Positions 11,939-22,893 of a stretch of 64,000 bases of DNA are shown here, one piece after another; position 1 is the stretch's first letter; each line of letters starts with the position of its first letter. The notes under the pieces were generated by a model that was not told the DNA's origin, did not search any database, and was given only the letters and a program-made list of their open reading frames with translations. Origin of the DNA: Byssothecium circinans (lineage: Eukaryota; Ascomycota; Dothideomycetes; Pleosporales; Massarinaceae). The translations under genes were made by a program, and so were the position numbers. Location: the NCBI GenBank assembly GCA_010015675.1, contig ML976995.1:551792-615791 (forward strand). Reading direction: 5' to 3'.

Positions 11939-13665
11939 ATCGGATACACTGTTCAACTCTTCGGCAAATATCCGGACGAGCGGTACGGAGCATCGTCTGC
12001 TCATTATCGAGGTGGTAGCTGAGGGTGGGCATGTGTAGGGTTCGAACTCGGACATGCGCTTGTCGGATGTCTAGGTGAGCTAGCTATACGACATATCATC
12101 TGGGTACCAGTGGGTGGATGTCCACGTCAGTCATCTCCTTTGTTTTCGGGCGCATATATATAGGTACATGTTCTACTTTACAGCTCTTGATACCCCTTTT
12201 CATCTGTGGGATATGGGTCTACTTCGGGGCTCTGGGAAGGATCAATGAGTCCTAGAATGGAGCGGCGCGCATAGATGTGCCGCGTAGCTCAGCATAGCAT
12301 ATGTGCTCAAAAGTGTTTCAATACAGACTGTGTTTTAAACTGTGTGTAGGATGGGAATGTGACGATGCTTTTAGTACACATGTGTGATGGCAGCACTGCC
12401 TATATATGTGCTCGCAGACCAGGGGTCTGATCCTGGCAGGGCGTACAGTCAGTCCCTCGTTAAGACTCTGACGGTGCTTCCATAGTTTGATCCAGTGCAT
12501 CCAACACGACGGGGCGCTGAAAACGGCGATGGTAACTGCTATCTATAATGCGCAGTGAAGCTTTGAACTAGCGCATACCATCAACCGCGAGAAGAGAACG
12601 TGAAGCTTCCAGTCGTAACTTCCATGCTAGGATTGTGTATGTGGAGAGGCTGGGTAGGTGGGTAGGGAAGCTGTAGGGCGGGTACTAGAGTGAGTGAGTG
12701 TTGCGAGGTAGGAAAAGAAGAGGGAGAGGGAGAGGGAGAGGAAAGGGGTATAGATCTCGAAGGGAAAAAAAAGGGCTAAGGGTATCATTCATTGTGTAGT
12801 CAGTCAGTAGGGGAAGGGGTAGGGTAGGGTAGGGTAGTCGACCGAAATCTATCCCTATCCCCCCTCACACTCACACACGAAATGCACGATTCCGACACAC
12901 ACACAACACACGGCGCAAAGCCCTACCGTACCGTACGTCGCCCCCCCCCCCTTCCAACCCATATTTGACATAAAATCATCGATTTAGATTTCGTTTTTCT
13001 TTTCTTTTTCTTTTCCTTTTTCTCCCCGCCCCCATCCACGCCCTTTTTTTGGTTCTTAAATCGTCGAATTTGATCAGGTAGTAGTGCGTGTCACTTGGGC
13101 GAGTTGAGTTGGGGCAGAGCGCAGAGCGCAGATATCACTAACACTCTTTGGTTGATTGATTATTAATAGTTAATTAAACTAGGGGCGTTTCTGTTCTGTT
13201 CTGTTCGGTTGGTGTGTGTCGTCGATTCTTTTAATGCTGTTTTCTTTTTCTTATCTTTTGTTTTGGAGGCGCTTTTCCGGGTGGGGAGGGGGCTTTTTTT
13301 CTTCTTCTTCTTCGACTTCTTTTTCTGGGGTGATGACGGTTATCGAACGGCCGCTGACGGCGGTGTGTGAAAATCAGTGTGCTCTTTCCGTCGTTTTCGT
13401 ACATACATACTTCGGTTCCATTTCTAATATACTTGCTCCCAATACCAAGTTAAACAAGAACTCTGATAGAGCTACACTACACTACGCTATGCCAGCAAAA
13501 CTCCACACAATCTGATATCTCCCCAGCGAAAAAAAAAAACAAAAAAACAAAAAAACGCCTCGCTGCCAAACCCTCAGTTCCATATTACGCCAAGGGGGCA
13601 GGCGCAAGCCTCAAGAACGCCAACAATCAGCAATTCACCAAAATCACCAATACGGTAAACCGATC
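11939..13665. other. Tail-to-tail intergenic region with low-complexity tracts
   Basis: These 1.7 kb separate two convergent genes. No gene is supported. It is unusually rich in simple sequence: a GGGAGA run near 12720-12745, a GGGTA run (listed separately), a C11 tract at 12941-12951, T/C-rich tracts at 12990-13050 and 13300-13325, and A-rich tracts at about 13529-13556. Much of it may be 3' UTR or a transcription-termination zone. Confidence 0.55.
12810..12837 (+). repeat. GGGTA simple repeat with four or more G-runs
   Basis: The stretch reads as G-runs separated by TA, with GGGTA repeated about four times after GGGGAAGG. It resembles interstitial telomere-like sequence (TAGGG rather than TTAGGG) and meets the simple pattern of a potential G-quadruplex on the + strand. 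Confidence 0.6.
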
Positions 13666-16353
13666 TCATTCACCCGGCCGTCTCCCAATCCCCGTCAACA
13701 TCCGAACCCCCCAATGCAGCCACCCCTCCCTCCCTTCCCTCCCCAACACCCTCTCCAACTCCGCCACTCTCGCCTCAACGCCCTCAACCAGCCTCTCAAA
13801 CTCCCCCACGCCCTCCTCGACATCATCGACCCTGGACCTCAACCCGCCAATCTCATACTCCAGCTTATCCCCCAAGTTCGTCAGATCACGCACAGACTCG
13901 TTAAGCTGCACGCGGTTTGACGAGATGACTTCGTGCGCGTCTTCGCGGAGCGAGTGGTAGGTTTCGAGCGAGGGGTAGTAGAGCGATTCGAGCTGGAAGG
14001 TATCTGCTTCGGCGCTGGCGTCGAGGGAGGTTATGAGGGAGAGGTTGCGGTGCGCCCAGGGCGCGTCGTGGGAGGTTAGGAGGGAGAGGTGGTGGTGTAG
14101 GCGTTTGAGTTGTTCGCTGTGGAGGAGGTGCGTGGCGAGCTCGGCGCGGGGGTCTGTTGTGCCGGTGTCGATGTCGGTGTCGGTGGCGGAGGAGGTACTG
14201 TCGGGTATTATGCTCTGCCATGTTAGGATGCTTTCTTCGGCAATGCTGAAGGAGAGGTGGCGCGGCCACCAGTTGTCGTTGCGGTGGGTGAGGTGGTATG
14301 GATCGAGTTGGCCGTGAGAGTTTGTGCGCCGGAGCAGTGGTGGGACGACGTGGGCTTCGGTGAAGGGGAGTTTGGCGTTTAAGTCTATGCCGCGGTAGAT
14401 GGAGCCAGCTACTGAGTTGTCGACTGTGGGTGGCTTGGACTCGTCGGTGTCGGTGTCGGTCGGTTTGATGGTGATGGTGGAGTCATCGATGCCGTCGACT
14501 TGCGCGCGTGATATGTCTTCAATTGCAAGAGTACTCGCTGAGTCTCGAGGGGTTTCAGTCAGGGTTTTGGTGAATGAGGGATCTACATCGGTGACAGTGC
14601 GTCGAAGCTCGAGACTACTACTCTTGACCCCATCGCCGCTCTTGGATGTCAGAGAGCCGTCTGCGCTCTGGGTGTTGGTCAGCCAGACATCTGATTGAGC
14701 GTGTGGTAGTGGACTGCCTGGCGCGTCGTCTCTCGAAGGCTTGGGGTGGTGACTGCGGCGGTTGACCTTGTCTTTGATACGGTTGAAGCCGCTCCCAGAT
14801 TCGATCTTGCCTGTCGCTTTCTTGATGACTGCTCGCTTTGAGTAAGGATCTCGCTCTTTGTCCAGAGAGCCTGTTAAAGTTGAATCGGTCCGCTTGCCCA
14901 CACCCGATTCCATGCTATTGCGTTGCCCATCCAGTGATGGACCTCTGACGAGGTAGCTGGCTACATGCTGATGGTTGTCAGAAGATGCGGACTCCTCTCC
15001 AGGCAGCCGACTGAACATATCTCCAGTGTTCGACTTGCGCGGCTTCCCGTACCAGAGCCACTTCGCACGCTCGCCGGAAACTAGTTCAACGAAGCGGTCA
15101 AAATCGACGGTTTCAATGTCTGCAATGCCAGCCTTTTCCCCGGCTCCAACCATGCCCATCACCATCTCACCACCCTTGCCCCCCAACTCGCCTACTGCAG
15201 TCTTGAAAGCTCGCGGAACTGCCCAACTCTCCTTCATAACAGCTTTCGCAGTCGCACGTCGTAGTCGCTCCAGTGTTTGTCTGTCTAGTCGGCGGGTCTT
15301 TGCTATTCGCTGCGTTTTTTGGAAGTATGAAATGCCCTTGGTTGTGCTCTCAATATCAAAGACATCTTTAGCAACGGGCGCGTTACATGCGCTTAGACGG
15401 TTCCGCGCGCCCATCAGCATACCCAACAGCGCGGCAACAGTGGTAGGGCCCAGAATGCCATCCTGAGGCTCGACCGTGTAGTATTCAGCGCCGAATTCAA
15501 CCCACCAGTCGTTGATTGCCTTCTCCGTGATGTCGCAAAGCAGACCATCCGCGTATTCTGGCGCCAGCTTCCCGAAAATAACCAAAGCAGCCTGACACAG
15601 CTTCACCAACTCGATCACCGAGCTGTTCAACGGTATCTTGTCGCTCGTCCTGTACAGCATATGGAACTTCGCCTGCGTCGTGCCACTCGGCTCCGCCAGC
15701 TTGATTCCCAAACGTCCCGAACACCCCAACCTCTTCAAGTTCTCGTTCACCAAAAAGATCTCCCTGTTCTTCCTCAGATCGCCGTCGGGTACAGGTATGA
15801 TGGTCAACGATGACGGAAATCCGTTGAGGTTCGTGGTCATGAGGGTTCCTAGCCGTGTCTCTTTCCTGCGCGCGTGATAGTCATCCAGCGCCTTGAAATA
15901 TATCCGCATCGCGGGCGACCATTCCGACTCGTCTCGCGGCACGCTTATCACAGCTGCCCACACCGTATCCTTCGGATCGCCCGTGTACGTTGTGATGATG
16001 AAGGTTGGATGGACGCGAGAGCAAGCCCACTGCTCGACGAGGTATATTTCATAGCCCTCCAGCTTCTCGCGGCGAGACAGCACCGTCGTAGAGGGGTCGT
16101 CCTCTAGATACTTGAACGCGATGTGGTCAGTGAGGACGAAGCGCTGGTGCGTCGCTGACGTGGGCGGCTTGACGGCATTATCCTTAGATTCGGCGGTATT
16201 CGTAGTTTCGGCGGGCGGGCGCTTCATGGAATCGGTGCGTGAGTGGAGCGTGGATTTGCTGTCGAAGGCAGCAGTTTGAAGTCGCGGCATGCGCGTGCGG
16301 AGCTCTTTCTCGCCCTCGCGCTGCGACATGGCAGTGGACAGGGGGAAAGACAT
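13666..16353 (-). CDS. STB6-like fungal protein
   Basis: A single exon encodes 895 residues. The start is the ATG at 16353, and an in-frame Met nine codons in is an alternative. The N-terminal third carries FVLTDHIAFKYLEDDPSTTVL and YEIYLVEQWACSRVHPTFI, which I associate with the STB2/STB6 family of fungal proteins (yeast Stb proteins bind the Sin3 corepressor). A middle region with an EFGAEYYTVEPQDGILGP segment follows. Next comes a long Ser-rich, probably disordered linker (about residues 460-680), then a C-terminal helical segment ending in a coiled coil with heptad-like Leu/Val/Glu spacing (about 810-880). No membrane segment or enzyme motif is seen. It is transcribed divergently from the Rmd5 gene across 467 bp. 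The family assignment is from remembered motifs; the role is unknown. Confidence 0.6.
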   Translation of the reverse strand: MSFPLSTAMSQREGEKELRTRMPRLQTAAFDSKSTLHSRTDSMKRPPAETTNTAESKDNAVKPPTSATHQRFVLTDHIAFKYLEDDPSTTVLSRREKLEGYEIYLVEQWACSRVHPTFIITTYTGDPKDTVWAAVISVPRDESEWSPAMRIYFKALDDYHARRKETRLGTLMTTNLNGFPSSLTIIPVPDGDLRKNREIFLVNENLKRLGCSGRLGIKLAEPSGTTQAKFHMLYRTSDKIPLNSSVIELVKLCQAALVIFGKLAPEYADGLLCDITEKAINDWWVEFGAEYYTVEPQDGILGPTTVAALLGMLMGARNRLSACNAPVAKDVFDIESTTKGISYFQKTQRIAKTRRLDRQTLERLRRATAKAVMKESWAVPRAFKTAVGELGGKGGEMVMGMVGAGEKAGIADIETVDFDRFVELVSGERAKWLWYGKPRKSNTGDMFSRLPGEESASSDNHQHVASYLVRGPSLDGQRNSMESGVGKRTDSTLTGSLDKERDPYSKRAVIKKATGKIESGSGFNRIKDKVNRRSHHPKPSRDDAPGSPLPHAQSDVWLTNTQSADGSLTSKSGDGVKSSSLELRRTVTDVDPSFTKTLTETPRDSASTLAIEDISRAQVDGIDDSTITIKPTDTDTDESKPPTVDNSVAGSIYRGIDLNAKLPFTEAHVVPPLLRRTNSHGQLDPYHLTHRNDNWWPRHLSFSIAEESILTWQSIIPDSTSSATDTDIDTGTTDPRAELATHLLHSEQLKRLHHHLSLLTSHDAPWAHRNLSLITSLDASAEADTFQLESLYYPSLETYHSLREDAHEVISSNRVQLNESVRDLTNLGDKLEYEIGGLRSRVDDVEEGVGEFERLVEGVEARVAELERVLGREGREGWLHWGVRMLTGIGRRPGE

Positions 16354-16820
16354 TATGAGTCAATTAAAGAGAATGTAGACGTCGTAACGTTATGCCTTGA
16401 ATAAAATGCGTGGAGCTTGTGAAATCCGCCTCGTCATGGTGCTCGCCCAGGCCTTGCGGAGAGATGTCGGGGACGGCGGCGCACAAAGGACGATGCGACG
16501 AGGAAAAGACGAGAGGGGAATAACAGTCTACGCATATTTCGTATCGCTAGCCCCGTTGTAAAGGGACATCTGGAGGGGCCGGTGGATTGTTCGTTCGCAT
16601 TTGCATGTGAGGGAGGTTGAAGCTCGGAGCACCTAAGCTTGTTGGCTTTCCCCACACGTCATGCCCTGCATGCCGACGATTAGAGCTCTCTGTCTACAGA
16701 ACACCACCACCACTGCTCCCACGCCTACGCAGACGGTGCTGAGATGGCCGGTGCTGCCACAGTACGCTTATCGAACCCAATCACTACCTACAACACTCAC
16801 TCATAGCCCAAAACCACACC
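16354..16820. promoter_or_regulatory. Divergent promoter region, STB6-like / RMD5
   Basis: 467 bp between two divergently oriented start codons. It must contain both promoters. No clear TATA box was identified. Confidence 0.6.
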
Positions 16821-18248
16821 ATGGCGCCACCGCAACCACCAACCGGCGGCATGCAAGAGCTCCTAGAACAGCTCGAGACGCTGGAGAAGGCAGCCAACCT
16901 CGAAGCCAGCATCGACCATGTCCAAGACGCCATCGACCTCCTCACAGCCGCGCGTGCGAAGATATCCGCAGACGCGCAAACCGCTCCCTTGACGCTTGCG
17001 AAGCTGCAGGACCCGCTGAAGAGGACCTTGGAGGCCGCGCAGAAGGATATCAAGCCCATCTATTCGGGCTTGAACAAGTACGGCAAAGCCCTGGATAAAG
17101 TGCGCCTCAAATTCACATATGCTTGCTGTTTATATGCTAATACAGAGACCAGAAGTTCAAGGACAAACCTCTCCCCTCCGCCTCCAACGACGCCCTCTCC
17201 TCGCACCCCCAACTCATAAACCGCGCCATTGCCATGCACCTCCTCCGCGAAGGCGAATTCTCCGTCGCCTCCACCTTCGTGGCAGAAGCGAACCGTCACC
17301 CGCCGCACGCCGAACCCACGCCCAACACCCCCAACCCGTACATCAACGAGCCCTGGGAAAAGAACCTCGCCGACGGCACCCTGAACTCCGAGAAACTCCA
17401 GCAACAATTTGTGGAAATGTATCATATACTGCATGAGTTGCGGCGGCAAAGGAATCTCGGACCCGCGATCGCGTGGGCAAGGGCGCGGAGTGAGGTTCTG
17501 GAGGCGAAAGGGAGTAATTTGGAGTTTGAGCTGTGCAGGCTACAGTTTGTGTGTCATTTTGTGGGACATGGGGCGGGTGGCGTTGGTGGCGATGAGGATG
17601 AGGATGAGGATGAGGCTATGGAGGATTCGCTGCAGGGACCGCTGATAGCGTGGGAGTATGCGAAACGCGAGTTTGGCGTTTTCCGGAGGCGATATGCTCG
17701 GGAGGTGCAGCAACTCATGGGCGCAATGGCCTATTGGCAGAACGTGGTCGACTCGCCCTACCGGAGGTTCTTCTACAATGACTCCGCGTGGGAGGAAGTC
17801 GCAACGAGCTTCACAAGAGAGTTCTGCTCTTTACTCGGATTAAGCGCAGATTCACCGCTTTATATTGCAGCGACTGCGGGTGCGATCGCGCTCCCGCATC
17901 TCCTTAAGCTGCAGAGTATCATGGAGAAGACGCGGACGGAATGGACGACGCAGAATGAACTCCCTGTAAGTCCACTTTCCTTCACCTCCTTTCCCGTCTC
18001 ATGACACTCGAAACTCACCATCAATCTAGGTCGAAATCCCCCTCCCGCCATCCTACCATTTCCACTCCATCTTCGTCTGCCCCGTATCAAAGGAACAATC
18101 CACCGACCAAAACCCACCCATGATGATGCCGTGCGGCCACGTCATTGCGCAGGAGTCGCTGGATCGGCTATCTAAAGGCACCAGGTTCAAGTGTCCGTAC
18201 TGTCCCGGCGAAAGCCATCCCAGGGATGCGCGGAAGGTGTTTTTGTAG
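16821..18248 (+). CDS. RMD5: GID/CTLH E3 ligase subunit Rmd5 (Gid2)
   Basis: Exons 16821-17099, 17153-17965 and 18030-18248 give 436 residues. The N-terminus is helical. A LisH segment ([16 protein letters not shown], about 115-145) is followed by a CTLH region ([19 protein letters not shown], about 175-235) with an acidic Asp/Glu repeat insert and a CRA-like helical region. The C-terminus is the degenerate RING of this family: CPVSKEQ starting at C381, then MMMPCGHVI and [10 protein letters not shown]. Known role: with its partner Fyv10/Gid9 it forms the catalytic centre of the GID ubiquitin ligase, which removes gluconeogenic enzymes when glucose returns. The RING lacks some canonical zinc ligands, as is normal for Rmd5. 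The first intron has a GTGCGC donor. Confidence 0.93.
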
Positions 18249-20841
18249 CGCCGTGTAGTGGAGTGAGTGGTGGATGGGGAATGCGGAGAGCGGATCTCAG
18301 ATGTTCGACTTTTTATATGTTTTTGCATTATTAGGAACTGGGCTGGCGTCATGGAAATGATACGGAGTATAGAGTCTGGGGAGGGTTTTCTTTCCACTCC
18401 GCAAACTGGGTAAGGCAATGATGGGCGCGCGCATGGTTTGGTACATGCATTGGAGCGTGGGCGTCTGTGTGCATGGGGGGTTCCGTGATGTGTGTGTTGG
18501 GGGGATATTTGGATAGTCCTGGAGGACTTCCTTTGAATGGGATTTCGGTATCTACTTCATCTACAGTTATCTAAGCATCTACCACTCACTGCTTTTGCAA
18601 CATTTTCACGCCTAGCAAGATGTTGCAAAAAACAATCTTCTATTGCTTCTGGGACTGTGGCTTGGTGAAACGGCTCGTTGACGCTTTAATTCTCCACACT
18701 CAACGCGTTTCTGCGACGGTGAGGGGATCTGGTCAATGTCGTTCTTGTGCGTTTTACTCGAGAGATGGGCATCATGGGTTTACACTGCGATTAAGCGGAA
18801 ACCGGTGCATGCTGTAGTACGGCTTCTGCCGATGGGAGGGATTAGATCGAGCAGGAAGACGACGACGCAAACGGGGACAGCGATGAAAAAGATCTTCGTC
18901 GTGTTAGTACGACGTTGGATAGTGTGCTGTCATTCAATTCAAACCATGGAAAGGTGGGCTCGGCGCGTTGTAACACTCCATAGCATCACCAAAGAATAGG
19001 TTGTGCACCTTGTCCGTGAGAGATAATCTCGACAGCTGATCAAAGGCTCATGCAGTGTATCCTCGTACGACTAATTTGAAGGTAGTATCATGTGGTGAAC
19101 GGGAGCAGGGCTTGGTGTACGTCTGCCGTAAACGTCACAGATTCATGTGGGGTAGGAGAGGCGTGCAAAATATGCTGGATACTAGCAATCGTAGATGCAT
19201 CGAGTGTTGGCTTAGAACCCCTTTGATGTGTTCGTATGAAAGACGTGGACAGTGACGTGGACACAAACGGAGTCACTGTCGAGCTGACGCAAACAAAATT
19301 CAGCGAGCACGTAGCAGCGGAAAGGCTTCTTTTCAAGGCACGGCCCCTAAGGTCCCATCAACGGGTAGGTAGGGTAGCGGGGCGGGCCCCCACTCTCACC
19401 CACTGTGTTCTGCATGTACCAGTAGCACTGGTGGCCCGGAGGCCCGCAATGGCGGGTTTGATGTTGCGATTTTGGTTGGTCTGTGAGATGTCAATGCAAG
19501 CCGGTATGGATATTTGCATCTTCACAGAGGTACAGGCGGTACGACAGGCGGTGGTAGCCCTCGTAAACCCGAAACGCACGCGATATCAGAGGCATCGTCT
19601 GTTACGGCGCGGTCGCCTCTTAATTGGTTGACGAGAAATCTCTCTGCCCGGCAGACAATATTGTCTCTCCATCATCGTACTCTCTGTCACCTCCACTGTC
19701 AGCAGTTGGACGTCTTCAAATTCACTTATCAATCCCGCTTGTCCCTCGTCTCTTACGCCATCCAAGAGGAAGCCCGGTCGCCAATTTCTCCAAATCGTTG
19801 AATTAACCTTGACCCCTCAATGCCCAGGTACCAAATGGTCAGTGGAGGCGAAATCCGATACCACGCCACGGAGGATGTAACCGAATGTAAGCACCCATGA
19901 TAAGCATCCTGGTTAGGAGAATTGAGACCGTGTACCAGCTGCAGCTGCGCGCGAGAATAATAGATTGCCTTTGCTTACAGGCCCGTAATCCTGGTAGTCG
20001 GATAGATGCGAAGAGACTCCACTTAGAATCACCTTGGATATTGAAGCTGAACTGCTAGAAGAAGCCGACTTGTAGATTGCTGGGCTGATGGCTCCTCTAT
20101 CTCGGGGTCGTGTCGAGGAGTCGATTCAACTCCGCAGGGTCGAGATGGCGGGAGCGAGATCAACAGTGCCAGGGTGGCGATCGATGTGAGAAGTGAAAAT
20201 GTGAAGTGCGAAAGAATCTCGACTTTTGAGGTGCCGTGCAACCAACACCACGTTTGCAGCAAATGGGTAATTCCAGCATGGTATCTTTGGAAATCCTGGG
20301 GTCCTGTAATCCTGCTCGGAGTTCACGATGATAAACAGACTTCCAGAACGCAGCGCGAATCCAAACTTGGAGCCTCAACCGAAGCCCCGCACAGATTCGC
20401 CGCGCTTATCTCTCCACAGCAGCGTACCATATCAAAAGTGGGCCAATGGGAGCCGCTGCACGATCCCGACTCCGTGATAAGAACAAGGTCAGCGTTGGAC
20501 GACCGCCGAGGCGAAGACTGCCTGGCAAACGTTCGCAGCAGTGAGATGCTCGTGAGCGGCGGTAAACTAAGATGTGGCGGACATACCCGGTGCGCCAATC
20601 AGCAGTGAATCGCGGTTACCCCCAAGTAAGACCACCAGCTTGAAGAGGCAGCTGTCAAGGATGGAGTGTGCACAGGCCATTCCATTCCATGTCACCTAGG
20701 CCGAGGGTCGAAGCCGTCCTGTTTGCTGCTAGTGCGGTACATCTCTGGTAAGAATAAATTCAAACCCGGTCGTGTGTGCCGACTCCAATTCCTCGCCCTT
20801 TCCAATCCGCTTCAAGGAATCGCCCTCGTGCCAATTCCGTC
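18249..20841. other. Gene-poor 2.6 kb upstream of the nucleoside transporter
   Basis: Small open frames here (for example 19236-19631 and 20174-20608 on the + strand) have no recognisable family and are not called. HGATAR motifs occur at 19899-19904, 20329-20334, 20406-20411 (reverse) and 20475-20480, all within about 950 bp of the transporter start. No tRNA, repeat or transposon signature was recognised. Confidence 0.5.
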
Positions 20842-22893
20842 ATGGCCGACCTCGCCCGTGGACACAATGCTTCTCACCAGGCTGGTGTTCTGCCCAACCC
20901 AGACCCCGCCCTCGACATTGCGCGCGAGCACAACCATGAGCATCTTCACCACAGCGCCAACGCGGAGAAGGGCCATCTTCCCGGGGATCACATAGCCTAT
21001 ACGACAGGAACCACCGCAGAGCCTGGCGTGATCCCTCCAGTGGATCACAGCGCCCGAAACCTCGAGAAGCATGCTGTCCATGACATCGAGAAGTCGGGTG
21101 GTTACTACGAGGCGAAAGAGGGAAGTCTCGGGAAGGAATCGACTCTTCCCCGCTCATCAGAAGAAGAGGAGCCGCAAAAGCGTGGATTCTCGGGATTTTA
21201 CCGCAAATACAGGATCTTCTTCCACATCTTCATCGGCTTGTTCTTCACTGGGTAAGTGAAAACAGTAGGGCGCTGTCGCCACGTTTGACTGACCCATTTT
21301 GTAGTTGGTGGGTTGCCAGCGTTGTTATCCATCGCAAGGACAAGAACTGGGTCATTCCATTCCTGCTCTGGCTGTGCATCATGCTCCGCCTGTTCTTCTT
21401 CCACGCCCCCATCACCCTCGTTACCAAGCCGATGCACTTTGTCTGGAACAACACCGGTGTCCGGATCACCTCGTTGATTCCCGAGAAACTACGCACACCT
21501 CTCGGGGCCTCCTTGTCCATTGTCATCATCATCATCGGAGCCTTCGTCAGTGAGGAAAGCCAGGACAATACCCGAGCAAATCGTGCCGTGAGCTTGTTTG
21601 GCTTGCTCGTCTTTATTGCTCTTTTCTGGGCCACCTCCCGCAACCGGTCGAAGATTGTATGGCATACAGTTGTCGTTGGCATGCTCATGCAATTCATCAT
21701 TGCATTGTTTGTGCTCCGGACCAAGGTTGGATACGACATCTTCGATTTCATCTCTTTGCTGGCTAGGTCCCTCCTTGGTTTTGCTGACAAGGGTACCACA
21801 TTCATTACCGCCAAGTCTGTGGTGGACCTGAAGTGGTGGCTGACGAGTGTCATCCCGCCGATCATTTTCTTCATCGCATTCGTGCAGGTTCTGTACTACT
21901 ATGGTATCGTCCAGTGGTTCATTGGAAAGTTTGCCAGTTTCTTCTTTTGGTCCATGCGCGTCTCTGGTGCCGAAGCCGTCGTCGCTGCAGCTTCACCCTT
22001 CATTGGACAGGGGGAGTCTGCTGTGTTGATCAGGCCTTTCGTCGCCCATCTGACCCATGCTGAGCTCCACCAAGTCATGTGCTCTGGCTTCGCTACCATT
22101 GCTGGAAGTATTTTGGTTGTCTATATGTGAGTATCTTGCCGTTTCCCGAACCAAAGGCTTGCTAATGCATAGTAGTGGTATGGGTATCAACCCCCAGGCT
22201 TTGATCTCATCCTGTGTCATGAGTATCCCTGCTTCTCTCGCCATTTCCAAGATGCGTTACCCTGAGGAGGAGGAGACGCTGACTTCCGGACGTGTGGTCA
22301 TTCCTGACGACGACGAGCACAAGGCTGCCAATGCGCTGCAAGCCTTTGCTAACGGTGCCTGGTTAGGTCTAAAGATTGCTGGTATGATTGTCAGCACAAT
22401 CCTTGTCATTATCGCTGCCATTGCTCTGATTGATGGTCTCCTCACCTGGTGGGGTCGCTACATCAACCTGGACGGCGAGTACGATCTCACTCTGGACCTC
22501 ATCCTCGGCTACATCTGCTACCCGATCGCCTTCTTGCTCGGTGTCAAGCGCGACAGCACCGAGCTGCGCCTGGTCGGCCAATTAATCGGTATCAAGGTCA
22601 TCGCCAACGAATTCGTGGCCTTCTCCGCCCTTCAGGGCCTGGAGGATCCCAAGTCTCCTTACCTCAACCTCTCGCCTCGCTCGCGTCTCATTGCCACCTA
22701 CGCCATCTGCGGTTTCGGCAACATCGGCTCCCTCGGTACACAGATCGGCGTGTTGAGTCAAATCGCGCCAAGCCGTGGTGGTGATATTGCTCGTTTGGCT
22801 ATCAGCGCTTTGATTTCCGGTGTGGTTGCTACCTTGACCAGTGCAAGTGTTGCTGGTCTTGTCATCACTAATCAATCGCAATACTCGTCTTGA
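20842..22893 (+). CDS. Concentrative nucleoside transporter (CNT family)
   Basis: Exons 20842-21251, 21305-22126 and 22176-22893 give 649 residues. The second acceptor is a tandem TAGTAG; the downstream AG (22175) was preferred because it preserves the family spacing of YI-G-M-G. The upstream AG would insert one serine. A hydrophilic, His- and Glu-rich N-terminus (about 130 residues) precedes about ten or more hydrophobic segments. CNT hallmarks are present: AAASPFIGQGESAVLIRPF, the HQVMCSGFATIAGS block, and the C-terminal ICGFGNIGSLGTQIG. This family imports nucleosides with H+ or Na+ at the plasma membrane. The upstream HGATAR cluster is compatible with nitrogen (AreA-type) control, which is inference. 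Confidence 0.93.

Noticed and set aside
12030..12052. GGTTCGAACTC, resembling a tRNA B box
   Set aside because: No matching A box at a proper distance and no acceptor-stem pairing was seen, so no tRNA is called.
12817..12837. Telomere-like TAGGG array as evidence of a chromosome end
   Set aside because: Only about four units, wrong unit length for TTAGGG, and ordinary genes lie on both sides.
19236..19631. 131-codon open frame upstream of the nucleoside transporter
   Set aside because: Composition and sequence look like chance; an antisense frame covers the same segment.
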